The translations under genes were made by a program, and so were the position numbers. The notes below the pieces were generated by a model. The model was given only the letters and a program-made list of their open reading frames with translations, was not told the origin of the DNA and made no database searches. Positions 9,907-19,173 of a stretch of 64,000 bases of DNA are shown here, one piece after another. Within the stretch, counting starts at the first letter, position 1. Every line of letters starts with the position of its first letter. This DNA is from Pseudomonas fluorescens (lineage in GTDB: Bacteria > Pseudomonadota > Gammaproteobacteria > Pseudomonadales > Pseudomonadaceae): the NCBI RefSeq assembly GCF_005938625.1, contig NZ_VCNJ01000005.1, positions 1 through 64,000 on the forward strand. The letters are read 5' to 3'.

Positions 9907-11334
9907 ATGCCCAACCGCCCGCCTCTCGACGCCATCACCGCCCGCTGGTTGCCGTGGGTCGTCGCTATCGCTTTCTTCATGCAGTCCCTCGACGGCACCA
10001 TCCTCAACACCGCCCTGCCCGCCATGGCTCGCGATCTGGCCGAAGACCCCTTGCGCATGCAGGGCGTGATCATCGCCTACATGCTCACCGTGGCCTTGCT
10101 GATCCCGGCCTCAGGCTGGATCGCCGACCGCTTCGGCACCAAGAAAATCTTCTTCGGCGCGATTCTGCTGTTCAGTTTCGGCTCACTGCTCTGCGCGCTG
10201 TCGAGCAGCCTGAGCATGCTGATCGGCGCACGGGTGATTCAGGGTCTGGGCGGCGCATTGATGCTACCGGTCGGGCGACTGGTGGTGCTGCGCGCCTACC
10301 CGCGATCCGAACTAGTGCGGATCATGGGTTTCATCACCATCCCCGGTCTGCTCGGCCCGTTGATCGGCCCGACCATGGGCGGCTGGATGGTCGAATACCT
10401 GACGTGGCATTGGATCTTCCTGATCAACCTGCCGGTGGGCGTGATCGGTTGCTACGCGGTATGGAAATTTATTCCTGACCTGCGCGGCACCGAGCGCACG
10501 CGGTTCGATAGCCTGGGTTTCCTGCTGTTCGGCGCGGCGATGATTTTGATCACCATCGCCATGGAAGGCCTCGGCGAATTGCACCTGCCGCACCTGCGGG
10601 TGATGTTGCTGCTGTTCGGTGGCATGGCCTGTCTGGCGGCGTACTGGTTGCGCGCCGGGCACATCGAAAACCCGCTGTTCGCACCGTCGCTGTTCAAGAC
10701 CCGCACGTTTGCCGTCGGTATTCTCGGCAACCTCTTCGCGCGTTTGGGCAGCGGTGCTCTGCCGTTTCTGGTGCCGTTGCTGCTGCAAGTAGCGCTGGGT
10801 TATTCACCGTCGCAAGCGGGGATGAGCATGCTGCCGCTGGCCGCAGCGGCAATGATCGCCAAGTGGGTGGCGCGGCCGCTGATCGAACGCCTTGGCTATC
10901 GCATCGTCCTCACCGGCAACACGCTGGCGCTGGGGATCATGCTGGCGAGCATGGGCCTGGTCAGCGAGCAGACGCCGTACTGGCTGCTGTTGTGCCTGCT
11001 GGCGATTCTCGGCGCGATCAACTCGCTGCAATTCACGGCGATGAATACGGTGACCCTGATTGATCTGGACGATGCAAGCGCCAGCAGCGGCAACAGCTTG
11101 CTCTCGGTAGTCGCGCAGTTGTCGCTGAGTCTTGGGGTTGCCTGCGCCGGTGCGTTGCTCGGCGGCTTTACCGCAGAGATTGGTAACGATGGCGTGGAAA
11201 CCGTACTCGGTGCGTTCCAGCTGACCTTCGTCACCGTCGGCATCATGGCGATGCTCGCTGCGACAATCTTCTCGCAACTGTCGAAAGAAGACGGCCGCCG
11301 CGCCAAACGCCCGCAAGAGCACATCGAACATTAA
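9907..11334 (+). CDS. DHA2-family MFS multidrug exporter (MdtD-like)
   Basis: 475 residues with about 14 hydrophobic segments, the DHA2 (EmrB/QacA) pattern. Visible motifs: SLDGTILNTALPAMA at the first helix, motif A-like GWIADRFGTKKIF, the RVIQGLGGALMLPVGR antiporter motif, and GPTMGGWM. The start at 9907 (MPNRPPLD) follows AGAGGTTCC; frames open further upstream lie inside the repeat. A proton-driven drug or metabolite exporter of the inner membrane with unknown substrate. No adjacent membrane-fusion or outer-membrane gene is present, so it probably works alone. Confidence 0.85.
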   Translation: MPNRPPLDAITARWLPWVVAIAFFMQSLDGTILNTALPAMARDLAEDPLRMQGVIIAYMLTVALLIPASGWIADRFGTKKIFFGAILLFSFGSLLCALSSSLSMLIGARVIQGLGGALMLPVGRLVVLRAYPRSELVRIMGFITIPGLLGPLIGPTMGGWMVEYLTWHWIFLINLPVGVIGCYAVWKFIPDLRGTERTRFDSLGFLLFGAAMILITIAMEGLGELHLPHLRVMLLLFGGMACLAAYWLRAGHIENPLFAPSLFKTRTFAVGILGNLFARLGSGALPFLVPLLLQVALGYSPSQAGMSMLPLAAAAMIAKWVARPLIERLGYRIVLTGNTLALGIMLASMGLVSEQTPYWLLLCLLAILGAINSLQFTAMNTVTLIDLDDASASSGNSLLSVVAQLSLSLGVACAGALLGGFTAEIGNDGVETVLGAFQLTFVTVGIMAMLAATIFSQLSKEDGRRAKRPQEHIEH

Positions 11335-11414
11335 CCGCTGTTCGTCCAGAACTTTCGAAGAAAGTGGCACGGGGCTGCTACACTGCGCGACATTTTGTTT
11401 TGCAGGCCAGTCCC

Positions 11415-12800
<1,386 letters not shown>

Positions 12801-12803
12801 CCT

Positions 12804-12912
12804 GATCGTTCCCACGCTCTGGGTGGGAATGCATCCCGTGACGTTCCGCGTCACATAACAACGGACGCAGAGCGTCCATGGCGGCATTCCCACGCAGAGC
12901 GTGGGAACGATC
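12804..12912. repeat. Palindromic repeat, family A
   Basis: Same ends as the other family-A copies, with one change in the left arm (CACGCTCTGGGTGGG). It ends 19 nt before the probable TTG start of the following flavoprotein gene, and a spurious in-frame extension of that gene (AAFPRRAWERS) comes from translating the repeat. Confidence 0.85.
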
Positions 12913-12931
12913 ATTGTGTGAGGACACCGTT

Positions 12932-14110
12932 TTGCGCTCTACCGAAGTCGTGATCATTGGCGCTGGCGCCGCTGGGTTGATGTGTGCACTGACCGCCGCC
13001 GGGCGTGGGCGTCAGGTATTGCTGCTCGACCACGCGAACAAGGCCGGCAAGAAAATCCTGATGTCGGGCGGTGGCCGCTGCAATTTCACCAACATGTACA
13101 CCGAGCCGAGCAATTTCCTCTCGCAGAATCCGCATTTCTGCAAATCCGCGCTGGCGCGTTACACCCAGTGGGATTTCATCGGCATGGTCGGCAAACACGC
13201 CGTGCCGTACCACGAGAAGAAACTCGGCCAGTTGTTCTGTGATAACAAATCCAGCGACATTCTCGAAATGCTCCTCACCGAGTGCGATCAGGCCGGCGTC
13301 GAGCTGCATCTGGACACGTCGATTCAAACGATCGAGAAGCTCGAAAGCGGTTACCTGCTCGACACCACCCTCGGTCAGGTTCAATGCCAGTCGCTGGTGA
13401 TCGCCACGGGCGGCTTGTCGATCCCGACGCTGGGTGCCACCGGTTTCGGTTATCAGGTCGCCAAACAGTTCGGCCACGAGTTGCTGCCGACCCGCGCCGG
13501 GCTGGTGCCGTTCACCATCACCGATCAGCTCAAGGAACTGTGCACCGAGCTGTCCGGAACGTCGGTGGATTGTCTGGTCAGCTGCAACGATCAGAGCTTT
13601 CGCGAGAACATCCTGTTCACTCACCGTGGCCTCAGTGGCCCGGCGATTTTGCAGATTTCCTCGTTTTGGGAATCCGGCGACACCGTGGAGATCAACCTGC
13701 TGCCGGATCACGACGCCGCGAGCTGGCTGCAGCAGCAAGTGGCCGAGCGTCCGAACAGTGAATTGAAAACCCTGCTGGGTGAGATTTTCACCAAGAAGAT
13801 GGCCAATCTGCTGGCGGACAACTGGTTTGCGTCCAAGCCGATGAAGCAGTACACCCATGCGGAACTGGCGGAAATTGCCGAGAAGCTGGGCAGCTGGAAA
13901 GTCGTGCCGGCGGGGACTGAAGGTTATCGCACGGCCGAAGTGACTCTCGGTGGCGTAGATACCCGCGAAGTGTCGTCGAAAACCATGGAATCGCTGAAAA
14001 GCCCGGGTCTGTACTTCATCGGCGAAGTGCTCGACGTCACCGGCCACCTGGGCGGCTTCAACTTCCAGTGGGCCTGGGCCTCCGGCTACGCTGCTGCGCA
14101 ATACGCCTAA
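12932..14110 (+). CDS. HI0933/YhiN-family NAD(P)/FAD-dependent oxidoreductase
   Basis: 392 residues. N-terminal FAD-binding motif EVVIIGAGAAGLMCALTAAGRGRQVLLLD, then the family signature KKILMSGGGRCNFTNMY, and a C-terminal DVTGHLGGFNFQWAWASGYAAA. The start is best placed at the TTG at 12932, preceded by GTGAGGA. An ATG at 12878 lies inside a family-A repeat and would add repeat-encoded residues. The family includes YhiN; its physiological reaction is unknown. Single-gene unit flanked by repeats on both sides. Confidence 0.88.
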   Translation: MRSTEVVIIGAGAAGLMCALTAAGRGRQVLLLDHANKAGKKILMSGGGRCNFTNMYTEPSNFLSQNPHFCKSALARYTQWDFIGMVGKHAVPYHEKKLGQLFCDNKSSDILEMLLTECDQAGVELHLDTSIQTIEKLESGYLLDTTLGQVQCQSLVIATGGLSIPTLGATGFGYQVAKQFGHELLPTRAGLVPFTITDQLKELCTELSGTSVDCLVSCNDQSFRENILFTHRGLSGPAILQISSFWESGDTVEINLLPDHDAASWLQQQVAERPNSELKTLLGEIFTKKMANLLADNWFASKPMKQYTHAELAEIAEKLGSWKVVPAGTEGYRTAEVTLGGVDTREVSSKTMESLKSPGLYFIGEVLDVTGHLGGFNFQWAWASGYAAAQYA

Positions 14111-14131
14111 CTCAGAGCCAAATACAAAACC

Positions 14132-14223
14132 CTGTAGGAGTGAGCCTGCTCGCGATAGCGGCCTGTCAGCCAATAAATTCGGTGACAGACACAACGCTAT
14201 CGCGAGCAGGCTCACTCCTACAG
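14132..14223. repeat. REPIN-like inverted repeat, family E (CTGTAGGAGTGAGCCTGCTCGCG)
   Basis: Two REP-like arms in opposite orientation, CTGTAGGAGTGAGCCTGCTC and GAGCAGGCTCACTCCTACAG, about 50 nt apart. The intervening bases include the inner palindrome GCGATAGCG/CGCTATCGC. Confidence 0.85.
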
Positions 14224-14340
14224 TTGTTATGTGTGATGCAGTAAGGAACACTTTTTGCTGTCAGATGTGATCGGCGCCATTGCGTCGGCGTCATTACTGG
14301 CTCAATTTAGCGGCATCGCCTCGGAAGGCCTTCGCACTTC

Positions 14341-16533
14341 ATGTCCTCGACCTCGTTTCGTCAGTCTTTGCGGCGCCTGTGGGCGCTGGATAAATTCAGC
14401 TACAGCGTGCGGGTGTTCATCGCCCTGACCGGCAGCATGGCGCTGTGTTGGTATCAGGATGAAATGGGCCTGCTGATCCCGTTGTTCCTGGGGATTATCG
14501 CCAGCGCCCTGGCCGAAACCGACGACAGTTGGCAGGGCCGCCTCAACGCCCTCGCCGTAACGCTGGTGTGTTTCAGCATCGCCGCGCTGTCGGTGGAATT
14601 GCTCTTCCCCTACCCCATCGTGTTTGCCATTGCTTTGGCGCTGGCCAGTTTCGGCCTGACCATGCTCGGGGCGCTCGGCGAGCGTTATGGCGCGATTGCC
14701 TCGGCGACGCTGATTCTGTCGGTGTACACGATGATCGGCGTTGATCAGCGCGGCGGCGCGGTCACCGATTTCTGGCACGAGCCGATGCTGTTGGTCGCGG
14801 GCGCCGCGTGGTACGGCTTGCTCTCGGTGTTGTGGCAGGCGATGTTTTCCAATCAACCGGTGCAGCAAAGTCTGGCGCGGTTGTTCCGCGAATTGGGTTT
14901 TTACCTGAAGCTGAAATCGTCGCTGTTCGAGCCGATCCGGCAGATGGACGTCGAAGCCCGGCGCCTGGAACTTGCCCAGCAAAACGGTCGCGTGGTGGCG
15001 GCGCTGAACAGTGCCAAGGAAATCATCCTGCACCGCGTCGGCAATGGCCGCCCCGGTTCGAAAGTCAGCCGTTACCTGAAGCTGTACTTCCTCGCTCAAG
15101 ACATCCACGAACGTGCCAGCTCTTCGCACTATCCGTACAACGCGCTGGCCGAAGCGTTCTTCCACAGCGACGTGCTGTTCCGCTGCCAACGCCTGTTGCG
15201 CCAGCAAGGCAAAGCCTGCCGCGCCTTGGCCGAATCGATCCAGATGCGCCAGCCGTTCATTTACGACGCGAGTTTCGCCGAAGCCCTGAGCGACCTCGAC
15301 GCCTCCCTCGAACATTTGCGCATCCAGAGCAACCCGGCGTGGCGCGGACTGTTACGTTCGCTGCGCGCACTAGCGGCCAACCTCGGCACCCTCGACCGCT
15401 TGCTCAGCGACGCGAGTAATCCCGATGCCTTGGCCGATGCGACCGACAGCAGCCTGCTCGACCGCTCGCCGCGCAACCTCAAGGACGTCTGGATTCGCCT
15501 GCGCACGCAACTGACGCCGACGTCTTTGCTGTTCCGCCACGCCCTGCGCCTGCCATTGGCGCTGAGTATCGGCTACGGCATGGTGCACTTGATTCACCCG
15601 TCACAGGGTTACTGGATCATCCTCACCACCCTGTTCGTCTGCCAGCCAAACTACGGCGCGACGCGGCGCAAACTCGGTCAGCGAATTTTCGGCACCGCCA
15701 TCGGCCTGACCGTGGCTTGGGCACTGTTCGATCTGTTCCCAAGCCCGTTGGTGCAGTCGTGCTTCGCCATCGCCGCCGGCGTGGTGTTCTTTACCAACCG
15801 CACCACCCGCTACACCCTGGCGACGGCGGCGATCACCATCATGGTGTTGTTCTGCTTTAACCAGGTCGGTGACGGTTACGGGCTGTTCCTGCCACGGTTG
15901 TTCGATACCTTGCTGGGTAGCCTGATTGCCGGTCTGACGGTGTTCCTGTTCCTGCCGGACTGGCAGGGTCGGCGCCTGAACAAAGTGCTGGCCAACACCC
16001 TGACCTGCAACAGCATTTACCTGCGCCAGATCATGCAGCAATACGCCGCCGGCAAGAGCGACGACCTCGCCTATCGGCTGGCCCGCCGCAATGCGCACAA
16101 CGCTGATGCAGCGTTGTCGACGACGTTGGCGAACATGCTCATGGAGCCGGGGCATTTCCGCAAAGAAGCGGATGTCGGTTTCCGCTTTCTGGTGCTGTCG
16201 CACACCTTGCTGAGTTATCTGTCAGGGTTGGGTGCGCATCGCGAGACTCAGTTGCCAGCGGATGTGCGCGAGCATTTGATTGATGGCGCCGGGGTGAAAC
16301 TGGCGACGAGCATCGACGAAATTGCCCAAGGGCTGGCGAACAAGCAGCCGGTGGCGATTCAGAGTGACGAGGAAGAAGCGCTGGCCAATGAGCTGGAGCA
16401 GATGGCCGATGAGATCGATGAAGGGCAGCGGTTGGTGCAGACGCAGTTGGCGTTGATCTGCCGGCAACTCGGACCGTTACGTACCCTGGCGGCTCATCTG
16501 ATCAAGGACACCAGTGAGGTCAGCGCTGGCTGA
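14341..16533 (+). CDS. YccS/FUSC-family inner-membrane protein
   Basis: 730 residues with the two-module architecture of YccS. A block of transmembrane helices (about residues 20-165) and a soluble helical segment (about 170-390) are followed by a second transmembrane block (about 395-535, including HALRLPLALSIGYGMVHLIHPSQGYWIILTTLFVCQPNYGATRRK) and a cytosolic C-terminal part. The FUSC segment QPNYGATRRKLGQR is a good family mark. Relatives include AaeB-like aromatic-acid efflux proteins, but function in pseudomonads is not established. A weak Shine-Dalgarno (GGAAGG) is about 12 nt upstream. Confidence 0.85.
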   Translation: MSSTSFRQSLRRLWALDKFSYSVRVFIALTGSMALCWYQDEMGLLIPLFLGIIASALAETDDSWQGRLNALAVTLVCFSIAALSVELLFPYPIVFAIALALASFGLTMLGALGERYGAIASATLILSVYTMIGVDQRGGAVTDFWHEPMLLVAGAAWYGLLSVLWQAMFSNQPVQQSLARLFRELGFYLKLKSSLFEPIRQMDVEARRLELAQQNGRVVAALNSAKEIILHRVGNGRPGSKVSRYLKLYFLAQDIHERASSSHYPYNALAEAFFHSDVLFRCQRLLRQQGKACRALAESIQMRQPFIYDASFAEALSDLDASLEHLRIQSNPAWRGLLRSLRALAANLGTLDRLLSDASNPDALADATDSSLLDRSPRNLKDVWIRLRTQLTPTSLLFRHALRLPLALSIGYGMVHLIHPSQGYWIILTTLFVCQPNYGATRRKLGQRIFGTAIGLTVAWALFDLFPSPLVQSCFAIAAGVVFFTNRTTRYTLATAAITIMVLFCFNQVGDGYGLFLPRLFDTLLGSLIAGLTVFLFLPDWQGRRLNKVLANTLTCNSIYLRQIMQQYAAGKSDDLAYRLARRNAHNADAALSTTLANMLMEPGHFRKEADVGFRFLVLSHTLLSYLSGLGAHRETQLPADVREHLIDGAGVKLATSIDEIAQGLANKQPVAIQSDEEEALANELEQMADEIDEGQRLVQTQLALICRQLGPLRTLAAHLIKDTSEVSAG

Positions 16534-16540
16534 CAGGACG

Positions 16541-16618
16541 CCTTCGCGAGCAAGCTCGCTCCCACATTTGTTCTGTGTCGTTCACGAATCCAATGTGGGA
16601 GCGAGCTTGCTCGCGAAG
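16541..16618. repeat. REPIN-like inverted repeat, family E
   Basis: CCTTCGCGAGCAAGCTCGCTCCCACA on the left (broken here: CTTCGCGAGC, AAGCTCGCTCCCACA) is mirrored by TGTGGGAGCGAGCTTGC and TCGCGAAG. It lies between convergent genes and may serve as a bidirectional end. Confidence 0.85.
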
Positions 16619-16654
16619 AGGCCATCAGCCACACAGAGAATTCTGGATCAGCCT

Positions 16655-17392
16655 TCACATCCCATGCTGCCTCAACAACTTGTCATAACTGCCATCCTCC
16701 TTCATCGCCGCAATCGCCTTATCAAACCCCGCAACAATCTGCTCATGCTGCGGATTCTTCAGACTGACCAATATATGCAGGCTGTTCTCACTCAACGGCT
16801 TGGGCAAAAACTCCACCGAATTGCGCACCTTGGCGGATTCCCGCGCCAGGTAATACTTCGCCACATACTCATCTTCCAGCGTCAGCTTGACCCGATCCGC
16901 CGCGAGCATGCGCACGGCCATGGCGAAGTTATGCACAGGGACTTTCTGCAACGCCGTGTCGGCATCGAACGGCGGCGAATAGGCGTAGCCGCGCACCACC
17001 GCAATCGGATAGGTGTGCAGTTGTTGCAGGTTGGAATAATCGAGTGGCGTGTCTTTGCGCTTGAGAAAGCGGATGCGGTTGAGCAGGTATTCCCCGGAAA
17101 ACTGGCCGAGCCTGGTTCGCTCGTCGTTGTACCAAGCGTTGACCAGCACGTCGTAACGGCCCTCGCCAACCCCCAGCAGCGCCCGCGCCCAAGGCACCTG
17201 CTCATAACCGCTGGCATAACCGGCCCGGGCCAGCGCCGTGCTGACGATGTCGGTGGCCAGACCGCCGTTGACCAGCGTGTCGTCGGTAAAGGGTGGCCAG
17301 ATATCAAACACCAGCCGCAGCTTATCCGCTGCAGCGCTCTGACTCAGCAAGAGCAGTCCGATCAAAGCAAAGGCTCGATGCAAACGCGGCAT
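16655..17392 (-). CDS. Orphan periplasmic solute-binding protein (SBP_bac_3 family)
   Basis: 245 residues. It starts with a cleavable signal peptide (MPRLHRAFALIGLLLLSQSAAA) at 17392. The mature part begins KLRLVFDIWPPF, the usual start of amino-acid-type binding domains. It continues with VLVNAWYNDERTRLGQFSGEYL and a closing lobe about NPQHEQIVAGFDKAIAAMKEDGSYDKLL. No ABC permease or ATPase is adjacent, so it may be a stand-alone sensor-like SBP or serve a transporter elsewhere. A second orphan SBP of the same class is at 50761. Confidence 0.85.
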   Translation of the reverse strand: MPRLHRAFALIGLLLLSQSAAADKLRLVFDIWPPFTDDTLVNGGLATDIVSTALARAGYASGYEQVPWARALLGVGEGRYDVLVNAWYNDERTRLGQFSGEYLLNRIRFLKRKDTPLDYSNLQQLHTYPIAVVRGYAYSPPFDADTALQKVPVHNFAMAVRMLAADRVKLTLEDEYVAKYYLARESAKVRNSVEFLPKPLSENSLHILVSLKNPQHEQIVAGFDKAIAAMKEDGSYDKLLRQHGM

Positions 17393-17646
17393 GCTTGAAA
17401 TCCTTAGCGGGCAGGTTGCCCGGCATGTTTTCAGCCAAAACCCCAAGGCCCCTTACCGGCAAAACCCAGGCCCTAACATTAGCTCATTGCAGCCAGTGCA
17501 CAGGGCTCTCCAGCAGATTACACAAAGTCGCCGAGGCTGCGAGAAAGGAATGATGGCATTTTGACCTTTGTCACAGACTCTTACGCCATAAAGACATCTT
17601 TGCCGCAGGCGCTTAGTATCGGGCGACACGTTCAAGGAATCGGCAC

Positions 17647-18099
17647 ATGACAATCGAATGGGTCTGCAAACATCACAGTGATCTGGGCAAGGAACAGCTG
17701 TACGCGCTGTTGAAGCTGCGCTCGGACGTGTTCGTGGTTGAACAGAAATGCGCTTATCCGGACCTCGACGGCCAGGATCTGGAAGGCGATACCTATCACC
17801 TGATGGGTTGGGAAGATGATCAGTTGATGGCGTACCTGCGCCTGCTGGATCCGGAATCCCAGGGTGGCGACGTGGTGATCGGCCGGGTGATTACTGCACC
17901 GCAGGGCCGCGGCAAAGGGTTGGGGCACGAAATGATGGAGCAGGCGCTGAAACAGGCGGAGAAGCATTGGCCGCAGGTGCCGATTTATCTGTCAGCGCAG
18001 GCGCATTTGCAGGGGTATTACGGCAAGTACGGGTTTGTTGTAGCGGGTGAAGAGTATCTGGAGGATGACATTCCGCATATCGGCATGCGTCGCGCTTGA
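17647..18099 (+). CDS. ElaA-type GNAT N-acetyltransferase
   Basis: 150 residues, the usual ElaA size. N-terminal block YALLKLRSDVFVVEQKCAYPDLDGQDLE is characteristic of ElaA. The acetyl-CoA pyrophosphate loop is visible as ITAPQGRGKGLGHEMM (about residues 83-98), and the C-terminal LSAQAHLQGYYGKYGF is typical of GNAT strands 5-6. Substrate unknown. Monocistronic and followed by a large palindromic element that can act as a terminator. Confidence 0.9.
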   Translation: MTIEWVCKHHSDLGKEQLYALLKLRSDVFVVEQKCAYPDLDGQDLEGDTYHLMGWEDDQLMAYLRLLDPESQGGDVVIGRVITAPQGRGKGLGHEMMEQALKQAEKHWPQVPIYLSAQAHLQGYYGKYGFVVAGEEYLEDDIPHIGMRRA

Positions 18100-18103
18100 A
18101 CAG

Positions 18104-18309
18104 CCCTCACCCTAGCCCTCCCGAAACGTCGGACCGCCCATAGGGAGAGGGGACTGACCGAGTTGTGCCGCACTATCCGCCGACCTGAAAAACAGTGTCG
18201 ATTATGGATTCAACGGCGCTCGTTCACGTCGGCGTAACTCTCAAATATCCCCCAATCGGCCCCCTCTCCCTATGGGCGGTCCGACGTTTCGGGAGGGCTG
18301 GGGTGAGGG
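18104..18309. repeat. Family B inverted repeat with 37-nt perfect arms
   Basis: Ends CCCTCACCC and GGGTGAGGGG. Within them 18115-18151 is the exact reverse complement of 18262-18298 (37 nt). Both arms contain the word CGAAACGTCGGACCGCCCAT, absent from the other family-B copies in this window. The spacer keeps the family core (GATTATGGATTCAACGGCG). It lies between the convergent elaA-type and winged-helix genes. Confidence 0.85.
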
Positions 18310-18314
18310 GCTCT

Positions 18315-18611
18315 TCAGGGATACTCCAGAACAGCCTTGATCTGCCGCAAATTACGTTCGATCCACCCACGATCAATCGCTCCCCACTCGCGAATCCGAT
18401 AGCGCCCGGCATGGTTGCGCGCGCCCTCTTCCTGCTCGAATTCACACACGATATCCAGATCCGCCAACGCCGCAATCGTGTCCTGCGCCGTGCGCCGGGG
18501 CATGCCGGTCACTTCGGTCAGCGTCGGCACACTCGGGGCCAGACCGCTATCGATCAGGTACGCCACATACAAGCGGCGGTAGAAACTGCTTTTGGTCTTG
18601 CTGACGTCCAT
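18315..18611 (-). CDS. Small winged-helix DNA-binding protein
   Basis: 98 residues (MDVSKTKSSFYRRLYVAYLIDSG). A helix-turn-helix is apparent in PSVPTLTEVTGMPRRTAQDTIAALADLDIVCEF, followed by a basic wing and an acidic-aromatic end. It ends three bases from the repeat boundary. The start at 18611 has AGGAAG at proper spacing; a GTG six bases earlier abuts that site. Lies 24 nt downstream of the metallopeptidase gene on the same strand, so probably co-transcribed. Target genes unknown. Confidence 0.75.
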   Translation of the reverse strand: MDVSKTKSSFYRRLYVAYLIDSGLAPSVPTLTEVTGMPRRTAQDTIAALADLDIVCEFEQEEGARNHAGRYRIREWGAIDRGWIERNLRQIKAVLEYP

Positions 18612-18635
18612 CCCCACCTTCCTGGTTGCGTACGA

Positions 18636-19130
18636 TTAAGCCTGCATGTCCCGCCAAGTCAGGTACACACGCAGATCGAACTCGACCTGGTGATACCCCG
18701 GCAGCATGTGCTCGCACAATTTATAGAACGCCTTGTTGTGATCCGACTCCTTGAAGTGCGCCAGTTCATGCACGACGATCATTTTCAGAAAGTCCGGCGC
18801 GGCATCCTTGAACAACGAGGCGATACGAATCTCTTTCTTGGCCTTGAGCTTGCCGCCCTGCACCCGTGAAACCGTGGTGTGCAGACCCAGTGCACGGTGC
18901 GTCAGGTCGAGGCGGTTGTCGAACAGCACCTTGTCGATGGCCGGGGCGTTGCGCAGGTATTCCTGCTTCAGGTCCAGCGCGTAGTTGTACAAGGCCTTGT
19001 CGCTTTGCACATCGTGTCGCCCCGAATAGCGTTGATTCAGGTATTCACCCAGACGCCCTTCGGCGATCAGTTGGCGCACCTGATCCTGTAATTGCGCGGG
19101 ATAGGCCTGGAGGTACTTCAACACAGTCAT
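18636..19130 (-). CDS. YgjP/SprT-like zinc metallopeptidase (M48-type, DUF45)
   Basis: 164 residues starting MTVLKYLQAYPAQLQDQV. The zinc motif HELAH lies at IVVHELAHFKESDHNKAFY, with the downstream HMLPGYH region supplying the further family positions. The length and the N-terminal four-helix part fit YgjP-like DUF45 proteins rather than the membrane protease HtpX. Cytoplasmic, no signal or membrane segment. Substrate unknown. Confidence 0.82.
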   Translation of the reverse strand: MTVLKYLQAYPAQLQDQVRQLIAEGRLGEYLNQRYSGRHDVQSDKALYNYALDLKQEYLRNAPAIDKVLFDNRLDLTHRALGLHTTVSRVQGGKLKAKKEIRIASLFKDAAPDFLKMIVVHELAHFKESDHNKAFYKLCEHMLPGYHQVEFDLRVYLTWRDMQA

Positions 19131-19173
19131 GGACAAGCGACACGGTTCGAAAAGGTGCGCCAGTGTAGCGAAT

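Noticed and set aside
12878..12931. Upstream ATG extension of the HI0933-type gene
   Set aside because: These codons translate a family-A palindromic repeat (AAFPRRAWERS also appears at other copies). The TTG at 12932 has a ribosome site.
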